From: Lachnospiraceae bacterium
GTDB lineage: Bacteria; Bacillota; Clostridia; Lachnospirales; Lachnospiraceae
Direction of reading: 5' to 3'
Assembly: GCA_017468395.1 (NCBI GenBank)
Contig: JAFUIR010000018.1
Span: 1 to 64,000, forward strand
Length of the DNA: 64,000 nt
Of this stretch, positions 42,294 through 50,123 are shown in pieces. Positions within the stretch are counted from its first letter, which is position 1; each line of letters opens with the position of its first letter. Made by a program: the position numbers and the translations under genes. A model generated the notes under the pieces. It was not told where the DNA came from. It ran no database searches and saw nothing but the letters and a program-made list of their open reading frames with translations.

Positions 42294-43216
42294 AGTATGA
42301 AAAGCCATAAAGTCATGGTAATGGAACTAAGAAATGTAGTGGCCACAACAGTGCTGGATGTGAGAGTGCCCTCGTGCCCCATATTTTTTGCCATAATATA
42401 GCAACTTACAGTGGTAGGGGCGCCCAGCATAATAAGGATTGCCACCAGTTTTTCATCCCTAAATCCCAAGTGAATTGCTAAAGGAATAAACAGTGCGGGC
42501 AACAATAATAGTTTCACAAAAGAGCAGAAAAACGTAGGTTTTAGCCGCTTTAGGGCTTTGGTGCCCTCAAAGCCTGCGCCCAGCCCGATAAGAGCCAGGG
42601 GCGTGGCAAGGACCGCCACATTACTTACGGTTTTATCAATGATTGCGGGAAAATCTATACGGCAAAAAGATACCACCATTCCGCAAAAGATTCCCCAGAT
42701 AATAGGATTGGTAAGAATCCCGAAGATAGATTTTTTGAGTGTGGATTTATTAAAGCCCTTGCCGGGACCCGTAAAAGAAAGTACCAGCACGGCGGCTACG
42801 TTATAAAGGGGCACGGTTCCGATAATCATAAGAGGTGCCATGCCGGAATTGCCGTAAATGTTTTGGATAAAAGCAATACCGAGAACTGCTGCGCTACTGC
42901 GGTAAGAGGCTTGGATAAATTCACCCCGCGCGTCCTTATCCCGGTAAAAAAGCACTGTAAGGAGCCAAATAACCATAATGCTGATGAGAGTGGCGAAAAA
43001 GCAAAACAGAACATACCCTGTGTCCCACACATCATAAAAGTCTGATGTGGAAATATCCCGGAATAACAAAACCGGAAGAGTGATTTTGTAATTAAAGGAA
43101 TTTAAAGTTTTTACAAAAGGTTCATCCACCACTTTCAGGTTTTTTAAGATATAGCCAAGCACCATAATCAGGAAAATAGGCACTGTGGCATTGAGACTGA
43201 ACATTAAGTGTTCCAT
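42272..43216 (-). CDS. AEC family transporter (auxin efflux carrier-like)
   Basis: 314-residue membrane protein with about ten helices in two halves. N-terminus NATVPIFLIMVLGYILK, middle SYRSSAAVLGIAFIQNIYG and C-terminal APTTVSCYIMAKNMGHEG are the AEC/YfdV pattern; bacterial members often carry malate or other carboxylates. ATG 43216 has AGGAAGG 7 bp upstream; the longer in-frame start at 43267 adds a basic tail with no ribosome site. Substrate unknown. Confidence 0.9.
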   Translation of the reverse strand: MEHLMFSLNATVPIFLIMVLGYILKNLKVVDEPFVKTLNSFNYKITLPVLLFRDISTSDFYDVWDTGYVLFCFFATLISIMVIWLLTVLFYRDKDARGEFIQASYRSSAAVLGIAFIQNIYGNSGMAPLMIIGTVPLYNVAAVLVLSFTGPGKGFNKSTLKKSIFGILTNPIIWGIFCGMVVSFCRIDFPAIIDKTVSNVAVLATPLALIGLGAGFEGTKALKRLKPTFFCSFVKLLLLPALFIPLAIHLGFRDEKLVAILIMLGAPTTVSCYIMAKNMGHEGTLTSSTVVATTFLSSITMTLWLFILKMGGFI

Positions 43217-43296
43217 GGGTACGCCTTCCTTACATACATATTTCGTGAAAAAGTATAGGCGTTTCAAAAAAAATTGTCAACGCCAACAAAAAATCT

Positions 43297-43309
43297 TTTG
43301 AGTTTCAAA
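43297..43309. promoter_or_regulatory. FabT-type operator upstream of nuclease-fabT operon
   Basis: TTTGA-GTT-TCAAA, the same 13-bp form as the box at the fab promoter (9907-9919), extended by one more T:A pair on each side. It lies 45 bp before the nuclease start and upstream of an extended -10 TGGTAAAAT at 43340-43348. It predicts autoregulation of fabT. Confidence 0.65.
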
Positions 43310-43354
43310 ATGTTTTGGTGGCAAAGTAAATGCCTTTTGTGGTAAAATAGATCT

Positions 43355-43813
43355 ATGAAGAAAGAAGTGTTAATAATCTGTGTAATAATTTCTATATGTC
43401 TGTTGGTAGTATGTGTACTTTTGTTTCGCTGGATTGCGGGGAAAAGACGCAGGGGTTTTTCTGCGCTGGATGAAATGGAAGGTCATGATTTTGAGTATTT
43501 TTGTGCGCAGTTACTGGAGCGCAGAGGCTTTTTGGAGGTGGAAGTCACCAAAGGAAGCGGTGATTATGGCATTGACATTTTGGCGGAAAAAGACGGTGTG
43601 ACCTATGCTATCCAGTGTAAGTGCTATTCTGCTCCGGTGGGAGTGAAAGCGGTGCAGGAGGCCTATGCGGGAAGGGATTATTACGACAGAATGGTGGGAG
43701 CGGTGTTAACCAACCAATATTTTACAACCCCGGCTGTGGAGGCTGCGAAACGACTGAAAATTTTGTTGTGGGACAGAGGGTATTTGGAACGAATGATGGA
43801 GGAAGAGACGTGA
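43355..43813 (+). CDS. Membrane-anchored Mrr-like restriction endonuclease domain protein
   Basis: 152 residues. Residues 4-26 are a membrane helix (VLIICVIISICLLVVCVLLF), followed by a basic stretch and an Mrr_cat nuclease fold: GHDFEYFCAQLLERRGF, GSGDYGIDILAEKDG, YAIQCKCYS (D-x-n-QxK catalytic pattern) and AVLTNQYFTTPAVEAA. Such proteins are often annotated as type IV restriction enzymes, but the anchored form may act on DNA at the membrane. It overlaps fabT by 4 bp (GTGA). The -10-like TAAAAT ends only 6 bp before the ATG and no ribosome site is seen, so the start or promoter is unclear. Confidence 0.85.
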   Translation: MKKEVLIICVIISICLLVVCVLLFRWIAGKRRRGFSALDEMEGHDFEYFCAQLLERRGFLEVEVTKGSGDYGIDILAEKDGVTYAIQCKCYSAPVGVKAVQEAYAGRDYYDRMVGAVLTNQYFTTPAVEAAKRLKILLWDRGYLERMMEEET

Positions 43814-44295
43814 GTATTAAGGCGACGCTGAATGAAGTGCTTGTCAAATTATTCAGGAATATTAACAACATTGAGGAACAAGCCGTAAAACAGAGCAGTT
43901 TTAAGGATATTACCGTGAATGATATGCATGTGATGGAGGCGGTGGGAATCAGCGCCCCCCAAAACATGTCCACTGTGGCCAAGGCACTAATGGTTACTAC
44001 CGGTACACTGACTATTTCCGTAAACGGTCTTGTGAAAAAAGGATATGTGGAGCGTGTCCGAAGTGAGGAAGACCGCAGAGTGGTGCTGGTTTCCCTGACG
44101 GAAAAGGGCAAGAAAGCTTTCCGCGACCATCAACGTTTTCACGAGGAGATGGTCACGGCGATTATTGATAAGTTGTCAGTTGAGGAACAGAAAGTGTTGG
44201 AACAGGCACTGGGCAATTTGAGCAAATTCTTTTATGAAAGAGTCATTTCCAATGTCTCAAAGTCGGAAGGCCCGCAGTCCAGCAAAAATTCGTGA
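43810..44295 (+). CDS. fabT: MarR-family fatty acid synthesis repressor FabT
   Basis: 161-residue winged-helix protein. Its sequence follows streptococcal FabT closely: ALMVTTGTLTISVNGLVKKG, YVERVRSEEDRRVVLVSLTE, then RFHEEMV and LGNLSKFF. FabT binds long acyl-ACP and then represses fab genes. It usually lies at the head of the fab operon; here it is 27 kb away. GTG start at 43810 overlaps the nuclease stop. Its 3' end overlaps the convergent DUF885 gene by 64 bp. Confidence 0.88.
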   Translation: MSIKATLNEVLVKLFRNINNIEEQAVKQSSFKDITVNDMHVMEAVGISAPQNMSTVAKALMVTTGTLTISVNGLVKKGYVERVRSEEDRRVVLVSLTEKGKKAFRDHQRFHEEMVTAIIDKLSVEEQKVLEQALGNLSKFFYERVISNVSKSEGPQSSKNS

Positions 44296-46085
44296 AAACG
44301 CATATCGCTGTAATTTTCCTGCCAGAGCGCCATGGCTTTTTCTTTCAGGTTTAAGATTTCCAGGTAGCCAAGATAATATTTTAAGTAATTGGCAGGTTCT
44401 TCGGCGATGTAGTCATAAACCGCCCTTGTGGTGGCAGCATCTTTAATGCCCATAGAGCACAGTACGTTATGTATCTGCTCATAGGAAGCGTTGTCATAGT
44501 GAATAGAAACATCTAAGAGAGAATAAAGGCATAACTGCATACTGCGGTTGTGCTTTTCTATTTCATAGGCATAAGCAAGAGCATCGTTTCCCTGTTCTTT
44601 GGCCAGGTCAATGGCATAGTCGTAGGAGATAAATTCCACGTAGAGTGCCCAGCCCTCCTGATATCCGCCGTACCACAAAATCTGGCGGACGGGGTGCGTA
44701 TCTTTTAGGTTACTGTTTGCATTGTTGTAGACAGACTGATACAGGTGCCCGGGGTAACCTTCGTGGGCAAGTGTGGTGTAAAGTTCCAGCCCCGCAGAGG
44801 TGGACAGTGGGTTAATATATATCACGTTGTTTAAGGTATCGTCCAAAGGCGGCGTCAAATAAAAAGCGGGGGCACAGTAGGCTGCCAGACTGTTACTTAC
44901 GGTTTTGACGGAAGGGGCAGGAAGAAATTTATCGGTATTTCCGGTTTCCGTGCCCGCAGTGGGAAGCAGAGGGAAATCTACAGCCATTCTCGTGGTCAAA
45001 TCCGCCAAAATATCTGCTTCACTGTGGTAGGGAAAAGACGTGTCATTTTTTATTTGTGTCCAGGCGGTTATGGACTGGGGATTTTCTCTTAAAAGAGTTT
45101 GTAAAGCCCCATATTCTGCCCGGAAAGTAGGGTAGAGCAATTCTTTTATGGCATCCGGGGATAGGTTGCTGCCGGTGGTTTCTTTTACCAGATGGGAATA
45201 GTATTCTTTTCCTGAGGGGAAAGATGCAAGCCCTTTGGGCAGGGAGGAACCGTCACCAACAAGCAGGAGAAGGTCATCTGCCAGTTTGTCGTAGGCCGGT
45301 TGCATAACCGTGGTCAGCAGCCTGTCATTTAAAGAAAGATAGTATTCGGCGGCCTCTTGGGTGATGATATTGTTTTGCAGCAAATTATTAAGCCTTTCTG
45401 CAAAAGTGGTTTGCAGAAAATGGGTGCCACTGTCCAGTTCCGTTTTGGAAAGAATGGTAGAACACTGTTCGATTACCTGATTTAAAGAACTGTCGGCCTG
45501 GCAAAGTCCTGCCGCTTTTTTGTCGGCTTCATATAAGGCCAGGGAAGAAAAATATTCATCGGTCTGGTCTAAAATAGACAGGTAATCAGTAATGTCTCTT
45601 TCGCAGCGGAAGGTGTATTCCGCCAAAAGGATAGGGAGTTGGGACTGCATACCGGAGGAGGGGGAAAGGGGTTCCTCAAAGTAGGAAAAAGAACTTCCCT
45701 CCAAAGAGCCTTCCAGAGAGCGCACCAATAACTGATATGTATAGCGGTTATCTTCGGAGAGTTTCTCTGCATCAATTTCATATAGATTATCCAAATAGTC
45801 TGTCAGGATTTGGGAGGAAAAATCTTCTTCCATGCCAAAGTAGCAGGGCAGCACCACCTCGTAGTCCGTAATGCCGTAATTTTCGGGGTATGCCAAAGTA
45901 TAGTGCATGTTTAGTGTGTTTGCCAGCATTTCCTCTTGGAATATCCGGTCCGCCTGTTTTTGGAATTTTTTATCTTCGTTCGCCCACGGAAACAGGAAAA
46001 AGATTCCAAGAACTGCGGCAATTAAGGCTATCGGCAGCAGTAATTTTGTCCGTTTTGATTTTATGATTTGAGAGAGAATTTGCAT
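44232..46085 (-). CDS. DUF885 family protein, secreted metallopeptidase-like
   Basis: 617 residues from ATG 46085 (GTG 46097 is also possible; neither has a good ribosome site). Residues about 14-34 form a signal anchor (LLLPIALIAAVLGIFFLF). The motif TLAHEGYPGHLYQ is the HExxxH zinc site of DUF885, and YQEGWALYVEF supplies a further conserved Glu. Clostridial members are lipid-less surface proteins of unknown substrate, probably peptidases. The convergent 64-bp overlap with fabT means antisense transcription at both 3' ends. Confidence 0.87.
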   Translation of the reverse strand: MQILSQIIKSKRTKLLLPIALIAAVLGIFFLFPWANEDKKFQKQADRIFQEEMLANTLNMHYTLAYPENYGITDYEVVLPCYFGMEEDFSSQILTDYLDNLYEIDAEKLSEDNRYTYQLLVRSLEGSLEGSSFSYFEEPLSPSSGMQSQLPILLAEYTFRCERDITDYLSILDQTDEYFSSLALYEADKKAAGLCQADSSLNQVIEQCSTILSKTELDSGTHFLQTTFAERLNNLLQNNIITQEAAEYYLSLNDRLLTTVMQPAYDKLADDLLLLVGDGSSLPKGLASFPSGKEYYSHLVKETTGSNLSPDAIKELLYPTFRAEYGALQTLLRENPQSITAWTQIKNDTSFPYHSEADILADLTTRMAVDFPLLPTAGTETGNTDKFLPAPSVKTVSNSLAAYCAPAFYLTPPLDDTLNNVIYINPLSTSAGLELYTTLAHEGYPGHLYQSVYNNANSNLKDTHPVRQILWYGGYQEGWALYVEFISYDYAIDLAKEQGNDALAYAYEIEKHNRSMQLCLYSLLDVSIHYDNASYEQIHNVLCSMGIKDAATTRAVYDYIAEEPANYLKYYLGYLEILNLKEKAMALWQENYSDMRFHEFLLDCGPSDFETLEMTLS

Positions 46086-46206
46086 GTAGTGTTCCACAAA
46101 GTTTTTTTACAAGTATATGTGACAGGCAGAAAAATATAATCATTGCTAAAAAATAGTCAATCCTTGCTTTGTTTGTATCTGGGTTATAGACGAAGAAATT
46201 CTTTTG

Positions 46207-46215
46207 TGGTACAAT
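46207..46215 (+). promoter_or_regulatory. Extended -10 promoter of transketolase operon
   Basis: TGGTACAAT, an extended -10, 111 bp ahead of the transketolase ATG. The -35 region is weak (TAGACG-like at 17 bp). Confidence 0.55.
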
Positions 46216-46258
46216 CATGCTGAAAATGCGGTCAAAACGGATTGGCTGCTGATGAGAG

Positions 46259-46288
46259 AATATGGATAAGCGCTACGTCCATATTTTT
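46259..46288 (+). terminator. Terminator-like hairpin in transketolase leader
   Basis: AATATGGA (46259-46266) pairs with TCCATATT (46278-46285), followed by TTT. It is between the promoter and the ribosome site, so it may act as an attenuator; alternatively it only stabilises the leader. No riboswitch family is recognised. Confidence 0.45.
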
Positions 46289-46326
46289 AGTGTAACGAAA
46301 AAGACAGCGCAGAAATGAGGAGAAAG

Positions 46327-47166
46327 ATGAACAATTTAGAATTGCAAAAACGTGCGAATGATGTTCGTAAAGGCATTATTGCTTCTGTTCATAGTGCCAA
46401 GGCAGGACATCCCGGCGGATCTCTTTCCGCAGCGGATATGTACACATTCCTGTATTTTGAGGAGTTGAACATTGATCCCGCAAATCCTGATAAGGAGGAT
46501 CGTGACAGATTTGTCCTTTCCAAAGGTCATACGGCTCCCGGCCTTTACTCTGCGCTTGCTAACAGAGGATTTTTTCCTGTGGAAGATTTGACTACTCTCC
46601 GTAAACTTGGTTCTTACTTACAGGGTCATCCCTGCATTCATATTCCCGGTGTGGACATGTCCTCCGGGTCCTTGGGACAGGGTATCTCCGCAGCAGTAGG
46701 TATGGCACTGGCTGCAAAAATGAGTGACAAAGACTTCCGTGTATATACACTGCTTGGTGATGGTGAGTTGGAAGAAGGCCAGGTTTGGGAAGCCGCTATG
46801 TTTGCAGGACACCGCAAACTGGATAATCTGTGTGTAATCGTTGACAACAATGGTTTGCAGATTGACGGACCTGTTGATCAGGTATGCTCTCCTTACCCCA
46901 TTGATAAGAAGTTTGAAGCATTCAATTTCCATGTAATCAATATTGATGCCCATGATTTCGACCAGATCCGTGCAGCCTTCAAAGAGGCCCGTGAGACAAA
47001 AGGTATGCCTACAGCTATTGTAATGCACAGCGTAAAAGGTAAGGGCGTTTCCTTCATGGAAAACTCTGTAGATTGGCATGGTAAGGCACCTAATGATGAT
47101 GAATTTGCTGTGGCAATGGCAGATTTGGAGAAAATTGCACAGCAGTTAGAAAAGGAGGGCAAATAA
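46327..47166 (+). CDS. Transketolase, N-terminal (TPP-binding) subunit
   Basis: First half of a split transketolase, 279 residues. It carries the TPP-binding domain: KAGHPGGSLSAADMY, LSKGHTAPGLYSALA, SGSLGQGISAAVGMALA and GDGELEEGQVWEA...DNNGLQIDG. Together with the next gene it moves two-carbon units between sugar phosphates in the non-oxidative pentose phosphate pathway. AGGAGA 4 bp before ATG 46327. It lies 2 bp before its partner, as in other Clostridia. Confidence 0.95.
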   Translation: MNNLELQKRANDVRKGIIASVHSAKAGHPGGSLSAADMYTFLYFEELNIDPANPDKEDRDRFVLSKGHTAPGLYSALANRGFFPVEDLTTLRKLGSYLQGHPCIHIPGVDMSSGSLGQGISAAVGMALAAKMSDKDFRVYTLLGDGELEEGQVWEAAMFAGHRKLDNLCVIVDNNGLQIDGPVDQVCSPYPIDKKFEAFNFHVINIDAHDFDQIRAAFKEARETKGMPTAIVMHSVKGKGVSFMENSVDWHGKAPNDDEFAVAMADLEKIAQQLEKEGK

Positions 47167-47168
47167 TA

Positions 47169-48110
47169 ATGGCTGATGTTAAAAAGATTGCAACAAGAGA
47201 AAGTTATGGTAATGCCCTGAAAGAACTGGCAGAAGAATTTCCCGAATTGGTAGTACTGGATGCAGACCTTGCAGCGGCTACTAAAACAGGTATTTTTAAG
47301 AAAGCATATCCCGACAGACATATTGATTGCGGTATTGCAGAATGTAACATGGTTGGTATTGCCGCAGGTATGTCTACTATCGGTAAAATTCCTTTTGTAA
47401 GTTCCTTTGCAATGTTTGCAGCAGGACGTGCTTACGAACAGGTTAGAAACTCTGTTGGATATCCTCACCTGAACGTGAAAATCGGTGCAACACATGCAGG
47501 TATCACTGTAGGAGAAGACGGTGCAACACACCAGTGTAACGAAGATTTGGCTCTTATGAGAACTATCCCCGGCATGGTTGTTATGTGTCCTTCCGATGAT
47601 GTGGAAGCGAGAGCGGCTGTCCGTGCGGCTCTTGAGTACAACGGTCCTGTTTACATCCGTTTCGGACGTGCGGCAGTTCCCGTAATCAATGACCATCCCG
47701 GTTACAAATTTGAAATCGGTAAAGGTACTGTTGTAAGAGAAGGTAAAGACGTAACAATCGTTGCTACCGGTATCTGTGTGGACAGTGCTCTGGGTGCGGC
47801 TGAGAAATTGGCAGCAGAAGGCATTGATGCAGAAGTAGTAAACATCTGCACCATTAAACCCCTTGATGAGGAAATCATCATTGCAAGCGCTAAGAAAACC
47901 GGCAAAGTTGTAACTGTGGAAGAGCATTCCGTAATCGGTGGTCTTGGTAGTGCAGTATGTGATTGCCTGTGCGCAAACTATCCCGTTCCGGTGAAAAAAG
48001 TTGGTATGCAGGATGTATTCGGCGAGTCCGGTTCCGCTGCTGCCCTTGTTCAGAAATACGGTCTGGATGCAGAAGGCGTATACACAAGCGTAAAAGAATT
48101 CATGAAATAG
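47169..48110 (+). CDS. Transketolase, C-terminal (pyrimidine-binding) subunit
   Basis: Second half of the split transketolase, 313 residues: VVLDADLAAATKTG, IDCGIAECNMVGIAAGMS, the pyrimidine-domain catalytic Glu (in AECN), GATHAGITVGEDGATHQ and the C-terminal VEEHSVIGGLGSAV. It overlaps neither partner but is closely linked. Followed by a terminator. Confidence 0.95.
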   Translation: MADVKKIATRESYGNALKELAEEFPELVVLDADLAAATKTGIFKKAYPDRHIDCGIAECNMVGIAAGMSTIGKIPFVSSFAMFAAGRAYEQVRNSVGYPHLNVKIGATHAGITVGEDGATHQCNEDLALMRTIPGMVVMCPSDDVEARAAVRAALEYNGPVYIRFGRAAVPVINDHPGYKFEIGKGTVVREGKDVTIVATGICVDSALGAAEKLAAEGIDAEVVNICTIKPLDEEIIIASAKKTGKVVTVEEHSVIGGLGSAVCDCLCANYPVPVKKVGMQDVFGESGSAAALVQKYGLDAEGVYTSVKEFMK

Positions 48111-48123
48111 AATAGTTAAAGTT

Positions 48124-48182
48124 CCCCCGGCGTCATCGTGATATGATTTGAAAAGAATCCACAGATGAGACCGGGGGTTTTT
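48124..48182 (+). terminator. Terminator of transketolase operon
   Basis: CCCCCGG (48124-48130) and CCGGGGG (48171-48177) pair, with inner TCATC/GATGA pairs, followed by five T. The loop is long (about 26 nt). Confidence 0.8.
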
Positions 48183-48187
48183 ATGTC

Positions 48188-48217
48188 TTGGATTTTTCTG
48201 TCATAATGTGTTATACT
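48188..48217 (+). promoter_or_regulatory. Promoter of HdeD-like gene
   Basis: TTGGAT (48188-48193), 18-bp spacer and TATACT (48212-48217), directly after the preceding terminator. Confidence 0.7.
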
Positions 48218-48247
48218 CTGTGTGGAAGGTAGAAATAGAGAAACAGT

Positions 48248-48275
48248 GCAAAAGAATCGGGTAAGGTTCTTTTGC
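48248..48275 (+). promoter_or_regulatory. 9-bp inverted repeat in leader of HdeD-like gene
   Basis: GCAAAAGAA (48248-48256) and TTCTTTTGC (48267-48275) are perfect complements with a 10-nt loop, ending 5 bp before GGGAGG. It could be a leader hairpin or an operator; no T-run follows. Confidence 0.5.
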
Positions 48276-48290
48276 AGACGGGAGGTACAT

Positions 48291-48902
48291 ATGGGTTCAC
48301 TTAAGGGAATGAAATGGCAGTCCATGCTGACGGCGGCGCTTTTTGTAATTATGGGAATTGTTTTGATTATTTATCCTGAAACGACGGCGGAAACAATTTG
48401 TTATGTGGTTGGTATTTCCGGCGTGGTTATCGGTATTTTCACGGTGCTGGCATACATGTTCAGGGATGTGGAAAAAAATTATTATCGAAATGATTTCATA
48501 GTAGGCATGATGGAAATACTTCTTGGCGCATTTGTGCTTTACAAAGCAGATTTGATTATAGAACTGATTCCCTGTGTTCTCGGTATGCTGGTGGTGTTCA
48601 GTGGTATCAGCAAATTGCAGAATTGCATTAATCTTCGCCAGATGAACTGCGGAAACGGACTGGTTTTCTTTATTATGGCAGTGGTTAATATGCTATGGGG
48701 CATTTTGTTGGTAATAGATCCCTTTGATGATACGGAGTTACTCTTTATTTTGATTGGAGTAGGTCTTTTGATTAGCGGCATTACAGATACTTTTGCAACT
48801 TTATATATGGCCAAAAAGATGAGAGATTATATGAAGGTTACAGAGGCCATGACTAAAGGTGTAAGAGAAATCGAATGTATAGAAGAAAGTAAAGAAAAGT
48901 AA
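48291..48902 (+). CDS. HdeD-like DUF308 membrane protein
   Basis: 203 residues, six predicted membrane helices. Each DUF308 half has a repeated pattern (LFVIMGIVLIIYPETTAETI; FIVGMMEILLGAFVLYKADLI; VNMLWGILLVIDPFDD). HdeD proteins are linked to acid or stress tolerance in enterics; role here unknown. GGGAGG 5 bp upstream selects ATG 48291 over the longer frame from 48222. rpe starts 11 bp downstream. Confidence 0.88.
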   Translation: MGSLKGMKWQSMLTAALFVIMGIVLIIYPETTAETICYVVGISGVVIGIFTVLAYMFRDVEKNYYRNDFIVGMMEILLGAFVLYKADLIIELIPCVLGMLVVFSGISKLQNCINLRQMNCGNGLVFFIMAVVNMLWGILLVIDPFDDTELLFILIGVGLLISGITDTFATLYMAKKMRDYMKVTEAMTKGVREIECIEESKEK

Positions 48903-48913
48903 GGAAGAAAAAG

Positions 48914-49573
48914 ATGAATATTTTATCCCCTTCAATTTTGTCGGCAGATTTTACAAAGTTAGGCGAACAAATCATGGCAGTAGATAAAGCGGGAGCGCAG
49001 TATATTCATATTGATGTGATGGACGGGCTTTTTGTACCGTCCATCTCTTATGGTATGCCTGTAATACGCTCTATCAGACCTGTTACGGATAAGGTTTTTG
49101 ATGTGCACCTTATGATTGAAAAACCGGAAAGGTATATTGATGAATTTGCAGATTGCGGTGCAGATATTATTACTTTTCATTTAGAAGCCACAGATAAGGC
49201 AGGCGAAGTCATTGACATGATTCACGCAAAAGGATTGAAATCGGGGCTGTCCATTAAGCCGGGAACCCCTGTAGAAGAAGTGCAGCCTTATCTGGAAAAA
49301 GCGGATATGATTTTGGTTATGACTGTGGAGCCGGGTTTTGGCGGTCAATCCTATATTGATGCCTGCACAGATAAAGTGCGCAAAATGAGAGAAATGATAG
49401 TAAATTGCGGCAGAGATATCGATATCCAGGTGGATGGCGGAATAAATATTAAAAATGTGAAGGTTGTTTTGGAAGCCGGGGCTAATGTAATTGTAGCCGG
49501 TTCTGCTGTGTTCAAAAATGACATCGGAGCAAATGTGAAAGATTTCTTGCAAATTATGGAGGAAAATAAATAA
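48914..49573 (+). CDS. rpe: Ribulose-phosphate 3-epimerase
   Basis: 219-residue TIM barrel converting ribulose 5-phosphate to xylulose 5-phosphate, feeding the transketolase encoded upstream. Motifs: SPSILSADFTKLGEQI, IHIDVMDGLFVPSIS, DVHLMIEKPERYI, TVEPGFGGQSYI and IQVDGGINIKN. Its stop overlaps the next start (TAATG). Confidence 0.97.
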   Translation: MNILSPSILSADFTKLGEQIMAVDKAGAQYIHIDVMDGLFVPSISYGMPVIRSIRPVTDKVFDVHLMIEKPERYIDEFADCGADIITFHLEATDKAGEVIDMIHAKGLKSGLSIKPGTPVEEVQPYLEKADMILVMTVEPGFGGQSYIDACTDKVRKMREMIVNCGRDIDIQVDGGINIKNVKVVLEAGANVIVAGSAVFKNDIGANVKDFLQIMEENK

Positions 49574-50082
49574 TGGAATTGGAAATTTTACATGCCTTGC
49601 AAGGCTGGCATGCAAATTGGCTGGATACCATTATGGTGTGGATTACCAATCTGGGTGACGCCGGTTTGATTTGGATAGCCATGGGATTAGTGCTGGCTAT
49701 TATTCCTAAGACGCGTAAATGTGGTGTACAGATGCTTATCAGCATGGCTGTAACCTTTGTGCTTGGTAATTTGATTTTGAAGAATATTGTTGCCAGACCC
49801 AGACCTTTTCATGTGGACTCCTCAGTGACGCTTTTGATTCCGGAGCCCAGTGAATATTCCTTCCCCTCCGGGCATACCATGAACAGTTTTACCAGTGCCA
49901 CCATGCTATTTTTGCATTATAGGAAACCGGGAATTGCGGCATTTATATTGGCAGCACTCATTGCTTTTTCCAGAATGTATCTGTTTGTGCATTATCCCAC
50001 AGACATTTTGGGCGGAATTGTGCTGGGCGTGGTAGATGCGTTGGTTGTTTATCTTTTGGCAAAACGGTTTAAAAAGGCGTAA
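49573..50082 (+). CDS. PAP2 family membrane phosphatase
   Basis: 169 residues with five or six helices. The acid-phosphatase triad is KNIVARPRPF, PSGHTMNSF and RMYLFVHYPTDILGG. Such enzymes act on undecaprenyl pyrophosphate (BcrC-like) or phosphatidylglycerol phosphate; which is not clear. Coupled to rpe by a one-base overlap. Confidence 0.92.
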   Translation: MELEILHALQGWHANWLDTIMVWITNLGDAGLIWIAMGLVLAIIPKTRKCGVQMLISMAVTFVLGNLILKNIVARPRPFHVDSSVTLLIPEPSEYSFPSGHTMNSFTSATMLFLHYRKPGIAAFILAALIAFSRMYLFVHYPTDILGGIVLGVVDALVVYLLAKRFKKA

Positions 50083-50123
50083 ATGGTTAAGTGAATTATA
50101 TAAATTAAGAAAAAGGTGTCTTT

